DNA of 7,018 bases from Acidobacteriota bacterium (GCA_013813075.1 JACCSI010000221.1:1-7018); one strand, 5' to 3'. Shown: positions 1 through 6,592, counted from the stretch's first letter. Numbers and translations: made by a program. Notes: a model not told the origin generated them from the letters alone.

Positions 1-224
1 ATCCGATCGCGGTCAGCGACATTCAGCAGATCATTTTTCACCTCAAGACGCGCGGGATTGGCGTGCTCATCACCGATCACAACGTGCGTGAGACGTTACG
101 CATCACCGATCGCGCCTACATCGTCAACGACGGCGTCATCTTCAAAAACGGCACCCCGACGCAGCTTGCCGCGGATGACGATGTGAGGCGGATTTATCTC
201 GGGACCGACTTCCGTCTGGACTAA
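1..224 (+). CDS. lptB: LptB, LPS export ABC transporter ATPase (3' end only)
   Basis: The gene is cut by the left edge of the window. The first complete codon starts at base 3 and about 73 C-terminal residues remain, ending in TAA at 222-224. LptB is the cytoplasmic ATPase of the LptB2FGC complex, which extracts lipopolysaccharide from the inner membrane and drives it towards the outer membrane. Visible here are the H-loop region [10 protein letters not shown], the following AYIVNDG strand, the GTPTQL turn and the terminal [12 protein letters not shown]; the YLG-DFRL ending is typical of LptB and separates it from general ABC ATPases such as LivF/LivG. The Walker A, signature and Walker B motifs lie outside the window. 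Its place immediately before rpoN is the classical lptB-rpoN-hpf order of Gram-negative bacteria and supports the call. Confidence 0.93.
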   Translation, partial: PIAVSDIQQIIFHLKTRGIGVLITDHNVRETLRITDRAYIVNDGVIFKNGTPTQLAADDDVRRIYLGTDFRLD

Positions 225-232
225 GATGGACT

Positions 233-248
233 TGGCACGGCTCATGCC
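233..248 (+). promoter_or_regulatory. Candidate sigma-54 (-24/-12) promoter before rpoN
   Basis: The short lptB-rpoN gap contains TGGCACG (233-239), four bases, then ATGCC (244-248). Against the sigma-54 consensus TGGCACG-N4-TTGCW the -24 half matches 7 of 7, the -12 half keeps the essential GC, and the GG-to-GC spacing is exactly right. A second overlapping register pairs GG at 239-240 with a complete TTGCA at 249-253, with a weaker -24 half. In the first register transcription would start near base 259, only about 3 bases before the rpoN ATG, so the transcript would be almost leaderless; this fits the absence of a clear Shine-Dalgarno but is also a reason for caution. No activator binding site was identified. 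Confidence 0.45.
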
Positions 249-261
249 TTGCAATTGAAAT

Positions 262-1680
262 ATGGCTATTCAGCAAAAGCTGCAAACGAAGCTGGCGCAG
301 AAGCTCATCCTGACGCCATCGCTGCAGCAGGCCATCAAACTGCTCCCGATGTCGACGCTGGAACTGGCAGATCTGCTCAACCAGGAAGTCGTGGAAAACC
401 CTCTCCTCGAGGAAATTCCCACCGAAGATCTCGCTCCGGAGCAGCAGGCCGCGGAGAAGCAGGACAAGAAGGAAGAGGCCAAGAACGACACCTGGGACGA
501 CCAGGACTACGAGTATTTCTTTGGTGAATATCTCGACGATGGCTATCGTCCCAAGGCGCCGCAGGAAGTCAAGGAACTTCCGCCAATTGAGAACACGCTC
601 TCGACCAGCAGCTCGCTGGCTGACCATCTGAGTTGGCAATTGTCGATTCAAACCGATGACGAACTCACCCGTGAGTTGGGCGAAGCCATCATCGGTAACC
701 TCGATGACGACGGGTATCTGGTCGCGTCGATCGACGAAATTGCCAGCATGGGGCCGTGGCCGATCGATGATGTCGAGAAGGCCCTGCGGCTGCTGCACAC
801 GTTCGATCCGATTGGCGTCTGCGCACGCGACCTCCAGGAATGTCTCACGCTGCAGATTCGCCACCTCGGACTCGATGGCACGCCGACCGAGAAGATCATC
901 ACCGAACATCTGCGGCTGCTGCAGAATCACCAGATTCCGGAGCTCGCCAAGAAACTGGGCGCGACCATCGAGGAGTTGAAGCACCACATCGAGATCATCA
1001 GGCATCTCGACCCCAAACCCGGCGGCCGCTACAACCCGAAGGCGTCCCAGTACGTCATTCCCGACGTCTACATCGTCAAGATCGAGGACCAGTACGTTGC
1101 GTTGCTGAACGAAGAAGGCCTGCCGCAGTTGCGCATCAGTCCGACTTATCGCCGGCTGCTCGACAAGGGCGCCGAAAACAGCGACGAGACGCGGGCTTAC
1201 GTGAAGGACAAGTTTCGCTCGGCGCTGTGGCTGATCAAGTCAGTTGAGCAGCGTCAGAAGACGATTCACAAGGTGGCGACCAGTATCATCAACTTTCAGC
1301 GCGATTTCCTCGATCACGGGATTGAGCACTTGCGCCCGCTGGTGCTTCGCGACGTTGCCAACGACATCGGCATGCACGAATCCACCGTCAGCCGCGTCGT
1401 CACAAACAAGTACATGCACACGCCGCAAGGCGTGTTCGAGATGAAGTATTTCTTCCACAGCGGCATCAGCAGCTCGTATGGCGACGCGGTGTCGTCGGTC
1501 ACGATCAAGCAGCGCATTCGCAAGATTATCGAAGCAGAAGACCAGAAGAAGCCGTTGTCGGACTCCAAGATTGTGAGCATCCTGCAGCGGGAGGGCCTGA
1601 TGCTGGCGCGCCGAACCATCGCGAAATACCGCGAAGAGCTGAAGATTCCAACCTCCAACCAGCGAAAGGTGCTGTTCTAA
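262..1680 (+). CDS. rpoN: RNA polymerase sigma-54 factor RpoN
   Basis: The 472-residue protein is full length for the family. Sigma-54 directs RNA polymerase to -24/-12 promoters and needs an AAA+ activator to open the complex. Region I (about residues 1-48) is the Gln/Leu-rich activator-interacting segment, with the usual LTPSLQQAIKLL and ENPLLEE pieces. Region II (about 49-110) is acidic and variable. The core-binding domain follows. A helix-turn-helix with MHESTVSRVV begins at residue 371 and is followed by NKYMHTPQG. The RpoN box ARRTIAKYRE, which reads the -24 element, is at residues 449-458 (1606-1635). The ATG at 262 is chosen because the family's N-terminus begins there; there is no strong Shine-Dalgarno. 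It lies 37 bases after lptB and 8 bases before hpf. A sigma-54-like promoter directly upstream suggests possible autoregulation. Nothing is truncated or missing. Confidence 0.98.
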   Translation: MAIQQKLQTKLAQKLILTPSLQQAIKLLPMSTLELADLLNQEVVENPLLEEIPTEDLAPEQQAAEKQDKKEEAKNDTWDDQDYEYFFGEYLDDGYRPKAPQEVKELPPIENTLSTSSSLADHLSWQLSIQTDDELTRELGEAIIGNLDDDGYLVASIDEIASMGPWPIDDVEKALRLLHTFDPIGVCARDLQECLTLQIRHLGLDGTPTEKIITEHLRLLQNHQIPELAKKLGATIEELKHHIEIIRHLDPKPGGRYNPKASQYVIPDVYIVKIEDQYVALLNEEGLPQLRISPTYRRLLDKGAENSDETRAYVKDKFRSALWLIKSVEQRQKTIHKVATSIINFQRDFLDHGIEHLRPLVLRDVANDIGMHESTVSRVVTNKYMHTPQGVFEMKYFFHSGISSSYGDAVSSVTIKQRIRKIIEAEDQKKPLSDSKIVSILQREGLMLARRTIAKYREELKIPTSNQRKVLF

Positions 1681-1688
1681 ACGATACG

Positions 1689-2120
1689 ATGCGCGTCGAA
1701 CTCACCGGTCATCAGATCGAGGTCTCACCCGGCCTTCGCAGTCTCGTCGATCGCAAGCTCGTCAAAGTCACCCGCGTCCTGAATGATGCCGGCGTGTCCG
1801 CGGCTGTGGTCGTCAAGCGGGAGAAGGTCAACAACGTCGTGGAAATCACGCTGCACTTGCGCAGCGAACAGTTCATGCACGCGGTTGGCAAGGCAGACAC
1901 CTGGCAGGCGGCGATGACGCTGGCCGTCGCCAAACTGCTGCACCAAGCGGAGAAGGTGAAGGGCAAGTGGCAGGAACGCAAGCGCCGAGGTGTGGCAGCA
2001 CGCTCCGTCAAAGCGCCGCGCCGGGCACCGAGCCGCACGGCCCCGCAGGCAGCCCCGGAGATGGAACCGCCGGCTGCCAAGCGGCCGCGCAGTGCGGGGA
2101 AACGCGGCGGGCAGCGGTAA
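1689..2120 (+). CDS. hpf: Ribosome hibernation promoting factor (short HPF/RaiA type) with basic tail
   Basis: The 143-residue protein begins with the HPF/YfiA fold (about residues 1-95): MRVELTGHQIEVSPGLRSLV at the start, a KREKVNNVVEITLHLR strand pair, and a helix around DTWQAAMTLAVAKLLHQAEK. Members bind the decoding centre of the 30S subunit and silence or dimerise ribosomes in starvation. The last 40 or so residues (from about 102) are rich in Arg, Lys, Ala and Pro and look disordered. They do not resemble the C-terminal dimerisation domain of long HPF, so this belongs to the short class with an added tail. The ATG is 8 bases after the rpoN stop with no good Shine-Dalgarno nearby, which suggests translation coupled to rpoN. 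Location after rpoN is typical. The function of the tail is unknown. Confidence 0.9.
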   Translation: MRVELTGHQIEVSPGLRSLVDRKLVKVTRVLNDAGVSAAVVVKREKVNNVVEITLHLRSEQFMHAVGKADTWQAAMTLAVAKLLHQAEKVKGKWQERKRRGVAARSVKAPRRAPSRTAPQAAPEMEPPAAKRPRSAGKRGGQR

Positions 2121-2125
2121 ACTAC

Positions 2126-2130
2126 GCAGG
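2126..2130 (+). promoter_or_regulatory. Ribosome binding site deciding the hprK start
   Basis: GCAGG lies 7 bases before the ATG at 2138, in the 17-base gap after hpf. It supports that ATG over the longer reading of the same frame, which stays open back to 1967 inside hpf. Confidence 0.5.
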
Positions 2131-2137
2131 CCAATTC

Positions 2138-3139
2138 ATGTCGAACGTTCCGGCCGTGACCGTCGGCGGCCTGCTGGACGCCCGCCCAGAAACCGTCGGT
2201 CTCCCGGTCGAACTTCTGGCCGGCAAGCGTGGTTTGTCCCGGCGCATCACTAATCCGTATATCCAGAAAACCGGCCTGGCTCTGGCAGGATTTCACGAAT
2301 ACCTGCACCCGGGCCGGGTGTTGATCTACGGTGAAAGCGAAGTGCGTTTCGTTGAAGGCCTGCCCCCAGACGTGCGTCGTGAGGCCCTGGGGCGATCGTT
2401 TGCGACGGCGGTCCCGTGCGTGTTGCTCACGGGTGGCCTCGCCGCCCCCGCCGACCTTGTGCTCGAAGCCGAAAGGGCCGGCGTCCCACTGCTGACGACC
2501 ACGGTAGGCACAGCCACCGCGATCGGGAAGCTGACGGCGCTACTTGAGGATCGCCTCGCGGTGCGCGAAGTGATCCACGGTGTGCTGCTGGACATTCTGG
2601 GTCTTGGCGTGCTCATGGTGGGTGAGAGTGGCATCGGCAAGAGCGAGTGCGCGCTCGACCTCGTGGTGCGCGGACACCGACTGGTTGCCGACGACACCGT
2701 TGAAGTCCGCCGGCGAGCCGCGTCCATCATCATTGGCAGCTGCCCGGAACTGACGCGCCATCACATGGAAGTGCGCGGCCTCGGCCTGATCAACCTGCGC
2801 GACCTGTTCGGGGTGGCCTCGACGCGAACCTCCAAGCGGGTCGAGTTGATGGTGCAGCTCGAACGCTGGGAGCCGGATCGTGAGTACGACCGGCTCGGTA
2901 TCGACGATTCGTTCTTCGAGCTGCTCGGTTTGCGTGTCCCACTGATTCGGATGCCGGTCGCGCCGGGGCGTAACCTTGCGATTCTGGTGGAAGTGGCGGC
3001 GCGCAATCAGCTTCTCAAGAGCCGAGGCATCCACGCGGCGCGACAGTTGGCCGAGCGCCTGGATGCGCAGCTGCGCGGGGCGCCGAGCGCGCAGGTCGAT
3101 GAGACGGACGAGGATCTCGATTATGGGGGACAGTTGTGA
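2138..3139 (+). CDS. hprK: HPr kinase/phosphorylase
   Basis: HprK phosphorylates Ser46 of HPr using ATP or pyrophosphate and removes that phosphate when inorganic phosphate is high, coupling carbon metabolism to PTS signalling. From the ATG at 2138 the protein has 333 residues, a usual length. The N-terminal domain covers about 1-130 and the kinase domain about 133-310. Key residues match the Bacillus enzyme at a constant offset of +7: His147 (IHGVLLD), P-loop GESGIGKS at 162-169 with Lys168, Asp185-Asp186 (VADD), Glu211 in the family signature MEVRGLGLINL (from 210), and Arg252 (EYDRLG). The VAPGRNLA segment near the C-terminus is also present, followed by an acidic tail. The same frame is open upstream to 1967, but that stretch reads as a shadow of hpf and the family starts near VPAVTVGGLL. 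Its stop overlaps the rapZ start. The substrate HPr is encoded 1.4 kb downstream. Confidence 0.96.
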   Translation: MSNVPAVTVGGLLDARPETVGLPVELLAGKRGLSRRITNPYIQKTGLALAGFHEYLHPGRVLIYGESEVRFVEGLPPDVRREALGRSFATAVPCVLLTGGLAAPADLVLEAERAGVPLLTTTVGTATAIGKLTALLEDRLAVREVIHGVLLDILGLGVLMVGESGIGKSECALDLVVRGHRLVADDTVEVRRRAASIIIGSCPELTRHHMEVRGLGLINLRDLFGVASTRTSKRVELMVQLERWEPDREYDRLGIDDSFFELLGLRVPLIRMPVAPGRNLAILVEVAARNQLLKSRGIHAARQLAERLDAQLRGAPSAQVDETDEDLDYGGQL

Positions 3140-4053
3140 GTCCGGCCAAGAAGCGTCAGACCCGCCGCCAGGTGCCGCGTACGTCGCGGTTTCTCGTTAT
3201 CACCGGCATGTCGGGCGCGGGGAAGTCGCACGCGATCCGCGCGCTCGAGGATCTCGGCTACTACTGCGTCGACAATTTGCCGACGCCGCTGATTCCGGTC
3301 ATGGCGGATCTCTCGCTGCGCGACGAAGTCGACACACAGAAAATTGCCGTCGTGGTCGACGTGCGCGAGAAGAGCTTCATTCGCGAGTTTCCCCCGATGT
3401 GGCGGACACTGCGGGCGTTGCCCGATTTGAAGCCGTTGCTCGTTTTCCTCGAAGCGAATGACGCCGCCCTGCTGCGGCGCTTCAGCGAAACACGCCGGCC
3501 GCATCCCCTGGCGCCGGACCGCCCGATTGCCGACGCCTTGAAGCGTGAGCGCGAAATGCTCGCGAAGATTCGTGCGACGGCCGACGAGATAATCGACACC
3601 TCGGATCTGACCGTGCACGAGCTGCGGCAGATCTTTCACGGCATGGCGCGTGGCACCAGTGAACGGGCACGCATGGTCATGACGTTCGAGAGTTTTGGCT
3701 TCAAGCACGGGGTGCCGCTGGATGCCGACCTGGTGTTCGACTGTCGATTTCTTCCCAACCCGCACTTCGTGGCTGGGCTGCGATCGAAAACAGGGAAGGA
3801 CAAGCCGGTCATCAGCTACATGCAGAAGTATCCGGCGACGCGGGATTTCCGGCAGCGGCTGGAAGGCTTCCTTCGCTATGTCGTGCCGCACTACGTGGCC
3901 GAAGGCAAGGCCTACCTGACAGTGGCCATTGGCTGCACGGGCGGACGGCACCGTTCGGTCTATCTGGCGGAACAACTCAGGAAAGAACTGAGTGGGGTGA
4001 AGAACGTGTCGACACGGGTCCGTCACCGTGATCTTACAAGGGACGTATCGTGA
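3136..4053 (+). CDS. rapZ: RapZ (YhbJ/YvcJ) nucleotide-binding regulator
   Basis: The 305-residue protein has a P-loop GMSGAGKS at 24-31, the YYCVDNLP motif ending at Pro49, and the strongly conserved C-terminal half: ESFGFKHGVPLDADLVFDCR, the NPHF piece, then AIGCTGGRHRSVYLAE. In enterobacteria RapZ hands the small RNA GlmZ to RNase E and so controls glucosamine-6-phosphate synthase; in Bacillus YvcJ binds ATP/GTP and affects competence. Whether an RNA target exists here cannot be read from the window. About 18 N-terminal residues before the first strand are Lys/Arg rich. The start is GTG at 3136, overlapping the hprK TGA in a GTGA arrangement that implies coupled translation. The hprK-rapZ pair is common outside the enterobacteria, and in enterobacteria rapZ also lies beside rpoN, hpf and PTS genes. 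Confidence 0.96.
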   Translation: MSPAKKRQTRRQVPRTSRFLVITGMSGAGKSHAIRALEDLGYYCVDNLPTPLIPVMADLSLRDEVDTQKIAVVVDVREKSFIREFPPMWRTLRALPDLKPLLVFLEANDAALLRRFSETRRPHPLAPDRPIADALKREREMLAKIRATADEIIDTSDLTVHELRQIFHGMARGTSERARMVMTFESFGFKHGVPLDADLVFDCRFLPNPHFVAGLRSKTGKDKPVISYMQKYPATRDFRQRLEGFLRYVVPHYVAEGKAYLTVAIGCTGGRHRSVYLAEQLRKELSGVKNVSTRVRHRDLTRDVS

Positions 4054-4099
4054 GCGTCACCGTGTGCCGGTCGTCATCGACCTCGTTCGAGATCGCCTC

Positions 4100-4519
4100 A
4101 TGATTGGTGTCGTTGTCGTCACGCACGGGCAACTGGCCATCGAGCTGGTCAACGCCGCCGAAACCATCGTCGGCGACTTGCCGACGTTCGCGGCGGTGTC
4201 GATTGGCTGGCACGAGGACGTGCAGGATGCCCGGAACGACATCGCCTCGGCGATCGCTCGAGTGCAAGGGCCGGAGGGCGTATTGATCGCGACCGACATG
4301 TTCGGCGGGACGCCGTCGAACCTCGGTATTACCTTTCTCGAGGACGACAAGGTGGAAGTCGTGACCGGCGTCAACCTGCCGATGTTGATCAAGGCCGCCA
4401 ACCTCCGCGAGCAGCAGAACCTGACAGAGGTGGCGCGCTCGCTACGCGAACACGGCCGCAATGCCATCTGGGTGGCGTCGGATTTACTCAAGGGCTCGGT
4501 CCCTGGCGGGGGCGGTTGA
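4100..4519 (+). CDS. PTS EIIA component, mannose/fructose (Man) family
   Basis: This is a free-standing EIIA of 139 residues, the size of a single IIA domain with no fused IIB. It would take phosphate from phospho-HPr on His9 (VVVVTHGQLA), which matches His10 of E. coli ManX. The second active-site element TDMFGGTPSN places Asp66 next to that histidine, and TGVNLPMLIKA is the usual Man-family ending of the fold. The protein ends in Gly-rich residues. The frame is open back to a GTG at 4028 inside rapZ, but the ATG at 4100 is preferred because the first beta strand begins there (MIGVVVVTH); a Shine-Dalgarno is weak. The gap after rapZ is 46 bases. With no EIIB, EIIC or EIID nearby, a regulatory rather than transport role is inferred. 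It occupies the part of the locus where many proteobacteria carry ptsN, but it is not an EIIA-Ntr. Confidence 0.92.
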   Translation: MIGVVVVTHGQLAIELVNAAETIVGDLPTFAAVSIGWHEDVQDARNDIASAIARVQGPEGVLIATDMFGGTPSNLGITFLEDDKVEVVTGVNLPMLIKAANLREQQNLTEVARSLREHGRNAIWVASDLLKGSVPGGGG

Positions 4520-4533
4520 GATGCCACGCGCCA

Positions 4534-4544
4534 GCGGTGACCGC
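4534..4544 (+). promoter_or_regulatory. Small inverted repeat covering the HPr ribosome binding region
   Basis: GCGGT and ACCGC flank a single G, ending 2 bases before the HPr ATG. As RNA, a four-pair GCGG/CCGC hairpin with a three-base loop could form. The only Shine-Dalgarno-like bases for HPr, GGTG at 4536-4539, are inside it, so pairing could limit initiation unless ribosomes arriving from the EIIA gene melt it. It is short enough to be chance. Confidence 0.25.
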
Positions 4545-4546
4545 CG

Positions 4547-4825
4547 ATGACCTTGTGCGAGGTCGCCATCAATAATCGTCTCGGCCTGCACGCGCGGGCG
4601 GCGGCCAAGTTCGTCCACGCCGCGTCGCGGTTCCGTTCGAAGATCCAGGTGTCGCGGGACGGCCGCATCATGGACGGCAAAAGCATCATGGGCATTCTGC
4701 TGCTTGCCGCCGGTTATGGGAGCACGATCACGATTGCGGTAGAGGGCCCAGACGAGCAGGACGCACTCGCCACGCTCTGCGAATTGGTCTCGAGCGGTTT
4801 TGGAGAAGATTCGTGGAACGCCTGA
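4547..4825 (+). CDS. ptsH: Phosphocarrier protein HPr
   Basis: HPr is a small cytoplasmic protein that carries phosphate from EI to EIIA. The 92 residues include His15 in GLHARAA, the EI-dependent site, and Ser46 in DGKSIMGILLLAA, the site used by HprK; both have canonical numbering. The residue after Arg17 is Ala rather than the Pro of the E. coli and Bacillus LHARPA motif, a substitution I believe is common outside those groups. The ATG at 4547 is the only sensible start, because a TGA lies in frame at 4538-4540. It follows the EIIA stop by 27 bases, and its last 13 bases overlap ptsI. Presence of both phosphosites together with hprK means this HPr can be controlled by two separate phosphorylations. 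Confidence 0.97.
   Translation: MTLCEVAINNRLGLHARAAAKFVHAASRFRSKIQVSRDGRIMDGKSIMGILLLAAGYGSTITIAVEGPDEQDALATLCELVSSGFGEDSWNA
4802..4806 (+). promoter_or_regulatory. Ribosome binding site of ptsI inside the HPr gene
   Basis: GGAGA ends 6 bases before the GTG at 4813, a good Shine-Dalgarno spacing. It lies within the HPr coding sequence and supports GTG as the EI start, giving a 13-base overlap of the two genes. Confidence 0.6.
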
Positions 4826-6549
4826 CCGGCATCGGCGTCTCCCCCGGAGTCGCCGTCGGCCGCGCCGTGATCCTCACGCTTCGGACCGAGGCCATTCGAT
4901 TTCCGATTCCCCCCGAGCGCGTGGAGCGCGAAGTTGCGGCGCTGCGTGCGGCGCGCAAGCAGTCGCAGCACCAGCTCCAGGACATCCGCGACCGCCTGAT
5001 GAAAGGACGCGGCACCGAGCTAGCGGCGATTTTCGACGCCCAGATTCTGATGCTCGACGACGCGCTGTTTGTCGGGCGCGCGGAGGAAATTATCCGGCAG
5101 GAGCGCGTCAACGCCGCGTGGGCAGTGCATCGAGCCTATGAGGAACTGGGCGCGGTGTTTGCCAGCGTCGAGGACGAGTACCTCCGCGAGCGCGAAAACG
5201 ACGTCGCCGATGTCGCCGGCCGTCTGCGCATGAACTTGCGGCATGGCGCCCGCAGTCCCCGCGACCTCTTGAGGGAACTTGACGGACCGTCCATTCTGAT
5301 CGCAGACGAATTGACTGCATCGCTTGCGGCGCAGCTCGATTGGACGCGCATCCAGGGGTTTGCCGTCGATGCGGGCAGCCGCACCTACCACACCGCCATT
5401 CTCGCGCGTTCGCTGAAGGTGCCCGCCATCGTCGGCCTGCACGACGCCTCGGCTCAGATACCGGCCGGCACGCCAGTGATTCTCGACGGCACCATCGGCG
5501 AGCTCGTGGTGCGGCCCTCGGCGACGGCGATCGATGAAGCGCATCGACGCGCGAGCCGTGTCCGGCGGACCCACGCCACGACGAGCGATCCGGCGGTCGC
5601 GCACCAACCCGCCACGACGGCCGACGGGGTACACATCCGGTTGCAGGCCAACGTTGAATTACTCGAGGACCTGCAGTTACTGCGCGAGCACGGGGCCGAA
5701 GGCGTCGGGCTCTATCGCTCCGAGTTCATGCTGTCGAGCCGCTCGCTGCCAAACGTGACCGAGGACGCGCAATACGCGTTGTACCGCAATCTGATCGAGC
5801 AGGTCGCGCCGCAACCGGTGACGATTCGCACGTTCGATCTGGATGAGCGCCAGCTCGGATTCGGAGGCCCGGAACGACGACGAGGACGGCCCGGCCTTCG
5901 CGGCCTGCGACTGGGCCTGGCGCGGCCGGACATTCTCCGAACGCAGTTGCGGGCGCTGGTGCGAGCCGGCGCGCACGGACGGCTGCGGATCATGTTTCCG
6001 TTCGTGACCGGCGTCGAAGAGGTGCGTGAAGCGAAAGCGATACTCGCGGAGGTGGCCGATAGTCTTGGAATGCCGCCCCCATTGGTCGGCGCAATGGTGG
6101 AGGTGCCGGCCGCCGCTCTGATCGCCGACCTGTTGGCCCCTGAGGTCGATTTTCTGACCATCGGCACCAACGATCTGATTCAATACTGCCTCGCCGTCGA
6201 TCGCACGGACGACCGCGTGTCGGAATTTTACGAGCCACTGCACCCGGCAGTGTTGCGCCTGATTCGCCTGGTGCGCCGCGCCGCGTCGCGTCTCCACATT
6301 CCCGTGTCGTTATGCGGGGAGATGGCGTCGGATCCGGCCTTGTTGGGCTTGCTCGTCGGCCTCGGGTTGACAGATTTCAGCATGACCCCGGCCGCCCTTC
6401 CCATGGCACGGCAGACGATTCAGGATTTGCGCGCAGACGACGCGCGCAAGATTGCGAGTCACGCATTGTCGCTGGCGACAGCCGAGGAAATCGAGCGGTA
6501 TTTATTCGAAGCGTTGGCCATGTCGGCCGCGTCGAAATCGCGCCCGTAG
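4813..6549 (+). CDS. ptsI: PTS enzyme I (PEP-protein phosphotransferase)
   Basis: EI autophosphorylates from PEP and passes the phosphate to HPr. Its 578 residues are close to the 575 of E. coli. The N-terminal domain opens with LTGIGVSPGVAVGRA, carries the HPr-binding helices with DEYLRERENDVADVAGRL, and has the active His193 in GSRTYHTAILARS. The C-terminal PEP-binding barrel has Arg302 (GVGLYRSEF), Arg339 (TIRTFD), Arg363 (PGLRG), Glu430 (VEVPAA), Asn453-Asp454 (GTNDLIQY) and Cys501 (LCGEMA), matching the known catalytic set. Two departures stand out: the loop normally GGDK is DERQ at 344-347, replacing the usual Lys with Gln347, and the following ENP-LG piece is a short Arg/Gly stretch; also Tyr192 precedes the active His where Ser is usual. 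A GTG start with a good Shine-Dalgarno overlaps HPr by 13 bases. PEP synthase and PPDK share the fold, but the N-terminal domain identifies EI. Confidence 0.95.
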   Translation: MERLTGIGVSPGVAVGRAVILTLRTEAIRFPIPPERVEREVAALRAARKQSQHQLQDIRDRLMKGRGTELAAIFDAQILMLDDALFVGRAEEIIRQERVNAAWAVHRAYEELGAVFASVEDEYLRERENDVADVAGRLRMNLRHGARSPRDLLRELDGPSILIADELTASLAAQLDWTRIQGFAVDAGSRTYHTAILARSLKVPAIVGLHDASAQIPAGTPVILDGTIGELVVRPSATAIDEAHRRASRVRRTHATTSDPAVAHQPATTADGVHIRLQANVELLEDLQLLREHGAEGVGLYRSEFMLSSRSLPNVTEDAQYALYRNLIEQVAPQPVTIRTFDLDERQLGFGGPERRRGRPGLRGLRLGLARPDILRTQLRALVRAGAHGRLRIMFPFVTGVEEVREAKAILAEVADSLGMPPPLVGAMVEVPAAALIADLLAPEVDFLTIGTNDLIQYCLAVDRTDDRVSEFYEPLHPAVLRLIRLVRRAASRLHIPVSLCGEMASDPALLGLLVGLGLTDFSMTPAALPMARQTIQDLRADDARKIASHALSLATAEEIERYLFEALAMSAASKSRP

Positions 6550-6575
6550 CGCGACACTCAATGGTCAGTGAGAGG

Positions 6576-6592
6576 GCGGGCTGCAGTCCCGC
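6576..6592 (+). promoter_or_regulatory. Small hairpin between ptsI and the cupin gene
   Basis: GCGGG and CCCGC pair across a 7-base loop (CTGCAGT), and the purine-rich ribosome binding site of the cupin gene begins at the next base. There is no following T run, so it is not a standard terminator; it could influence translation or be chance in GC-rich DNA. Confidence 0.25.

Noticed and set aside
142..1005. Long minus-strand open frame with a Leu/Val-rich stretch resembling a membrane segment, opposite rpoN
   Set aside because: It is antisense to a full, conserved rpoN; the hydrophobic stretch is the complement of the acidic Glu/Lys-rich region II codons. No recognisable family.
1967..2137. 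Upstream extension of the hprK frame into hpf
   Set aside because: The added residues are low complexity and read the hpf tail out of frame. HprK family proteins begin near the ATG at 2138, which has a ribosome binding site.
4028..4099. GTG start at 4028 giving a 24-residue longer EIIA
   Set aside because: The extension overlaps conserved rapZ codons and precedes the first beta strand of the EIIA fold, which begins at the ATG at 4100.
4208..4223. Second TGGCACG followed by GTGC, resembling a sigma-54 promoter
   Set aside because: The GG-to-GC spacing is 13 rather than 12 bases, and it encodes residues inside the EIIA gene.
4521..4550. Nine-codon mini-ORF starting right after the EIIA stop and overlapping the HPr ATG
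   Set aside because: No Shine-Dalgarno of its own and no recognisable content; likely a chance ATG in a 27-base gap.
4057..4695. 212-codon minus-strand frame opposite EIIA and HPr
   Set aside because: Composition is Arg/Ser/Thr-rich as expected for a shadow of GC-rich coding DNA, and it covers two clearly conserved genes.
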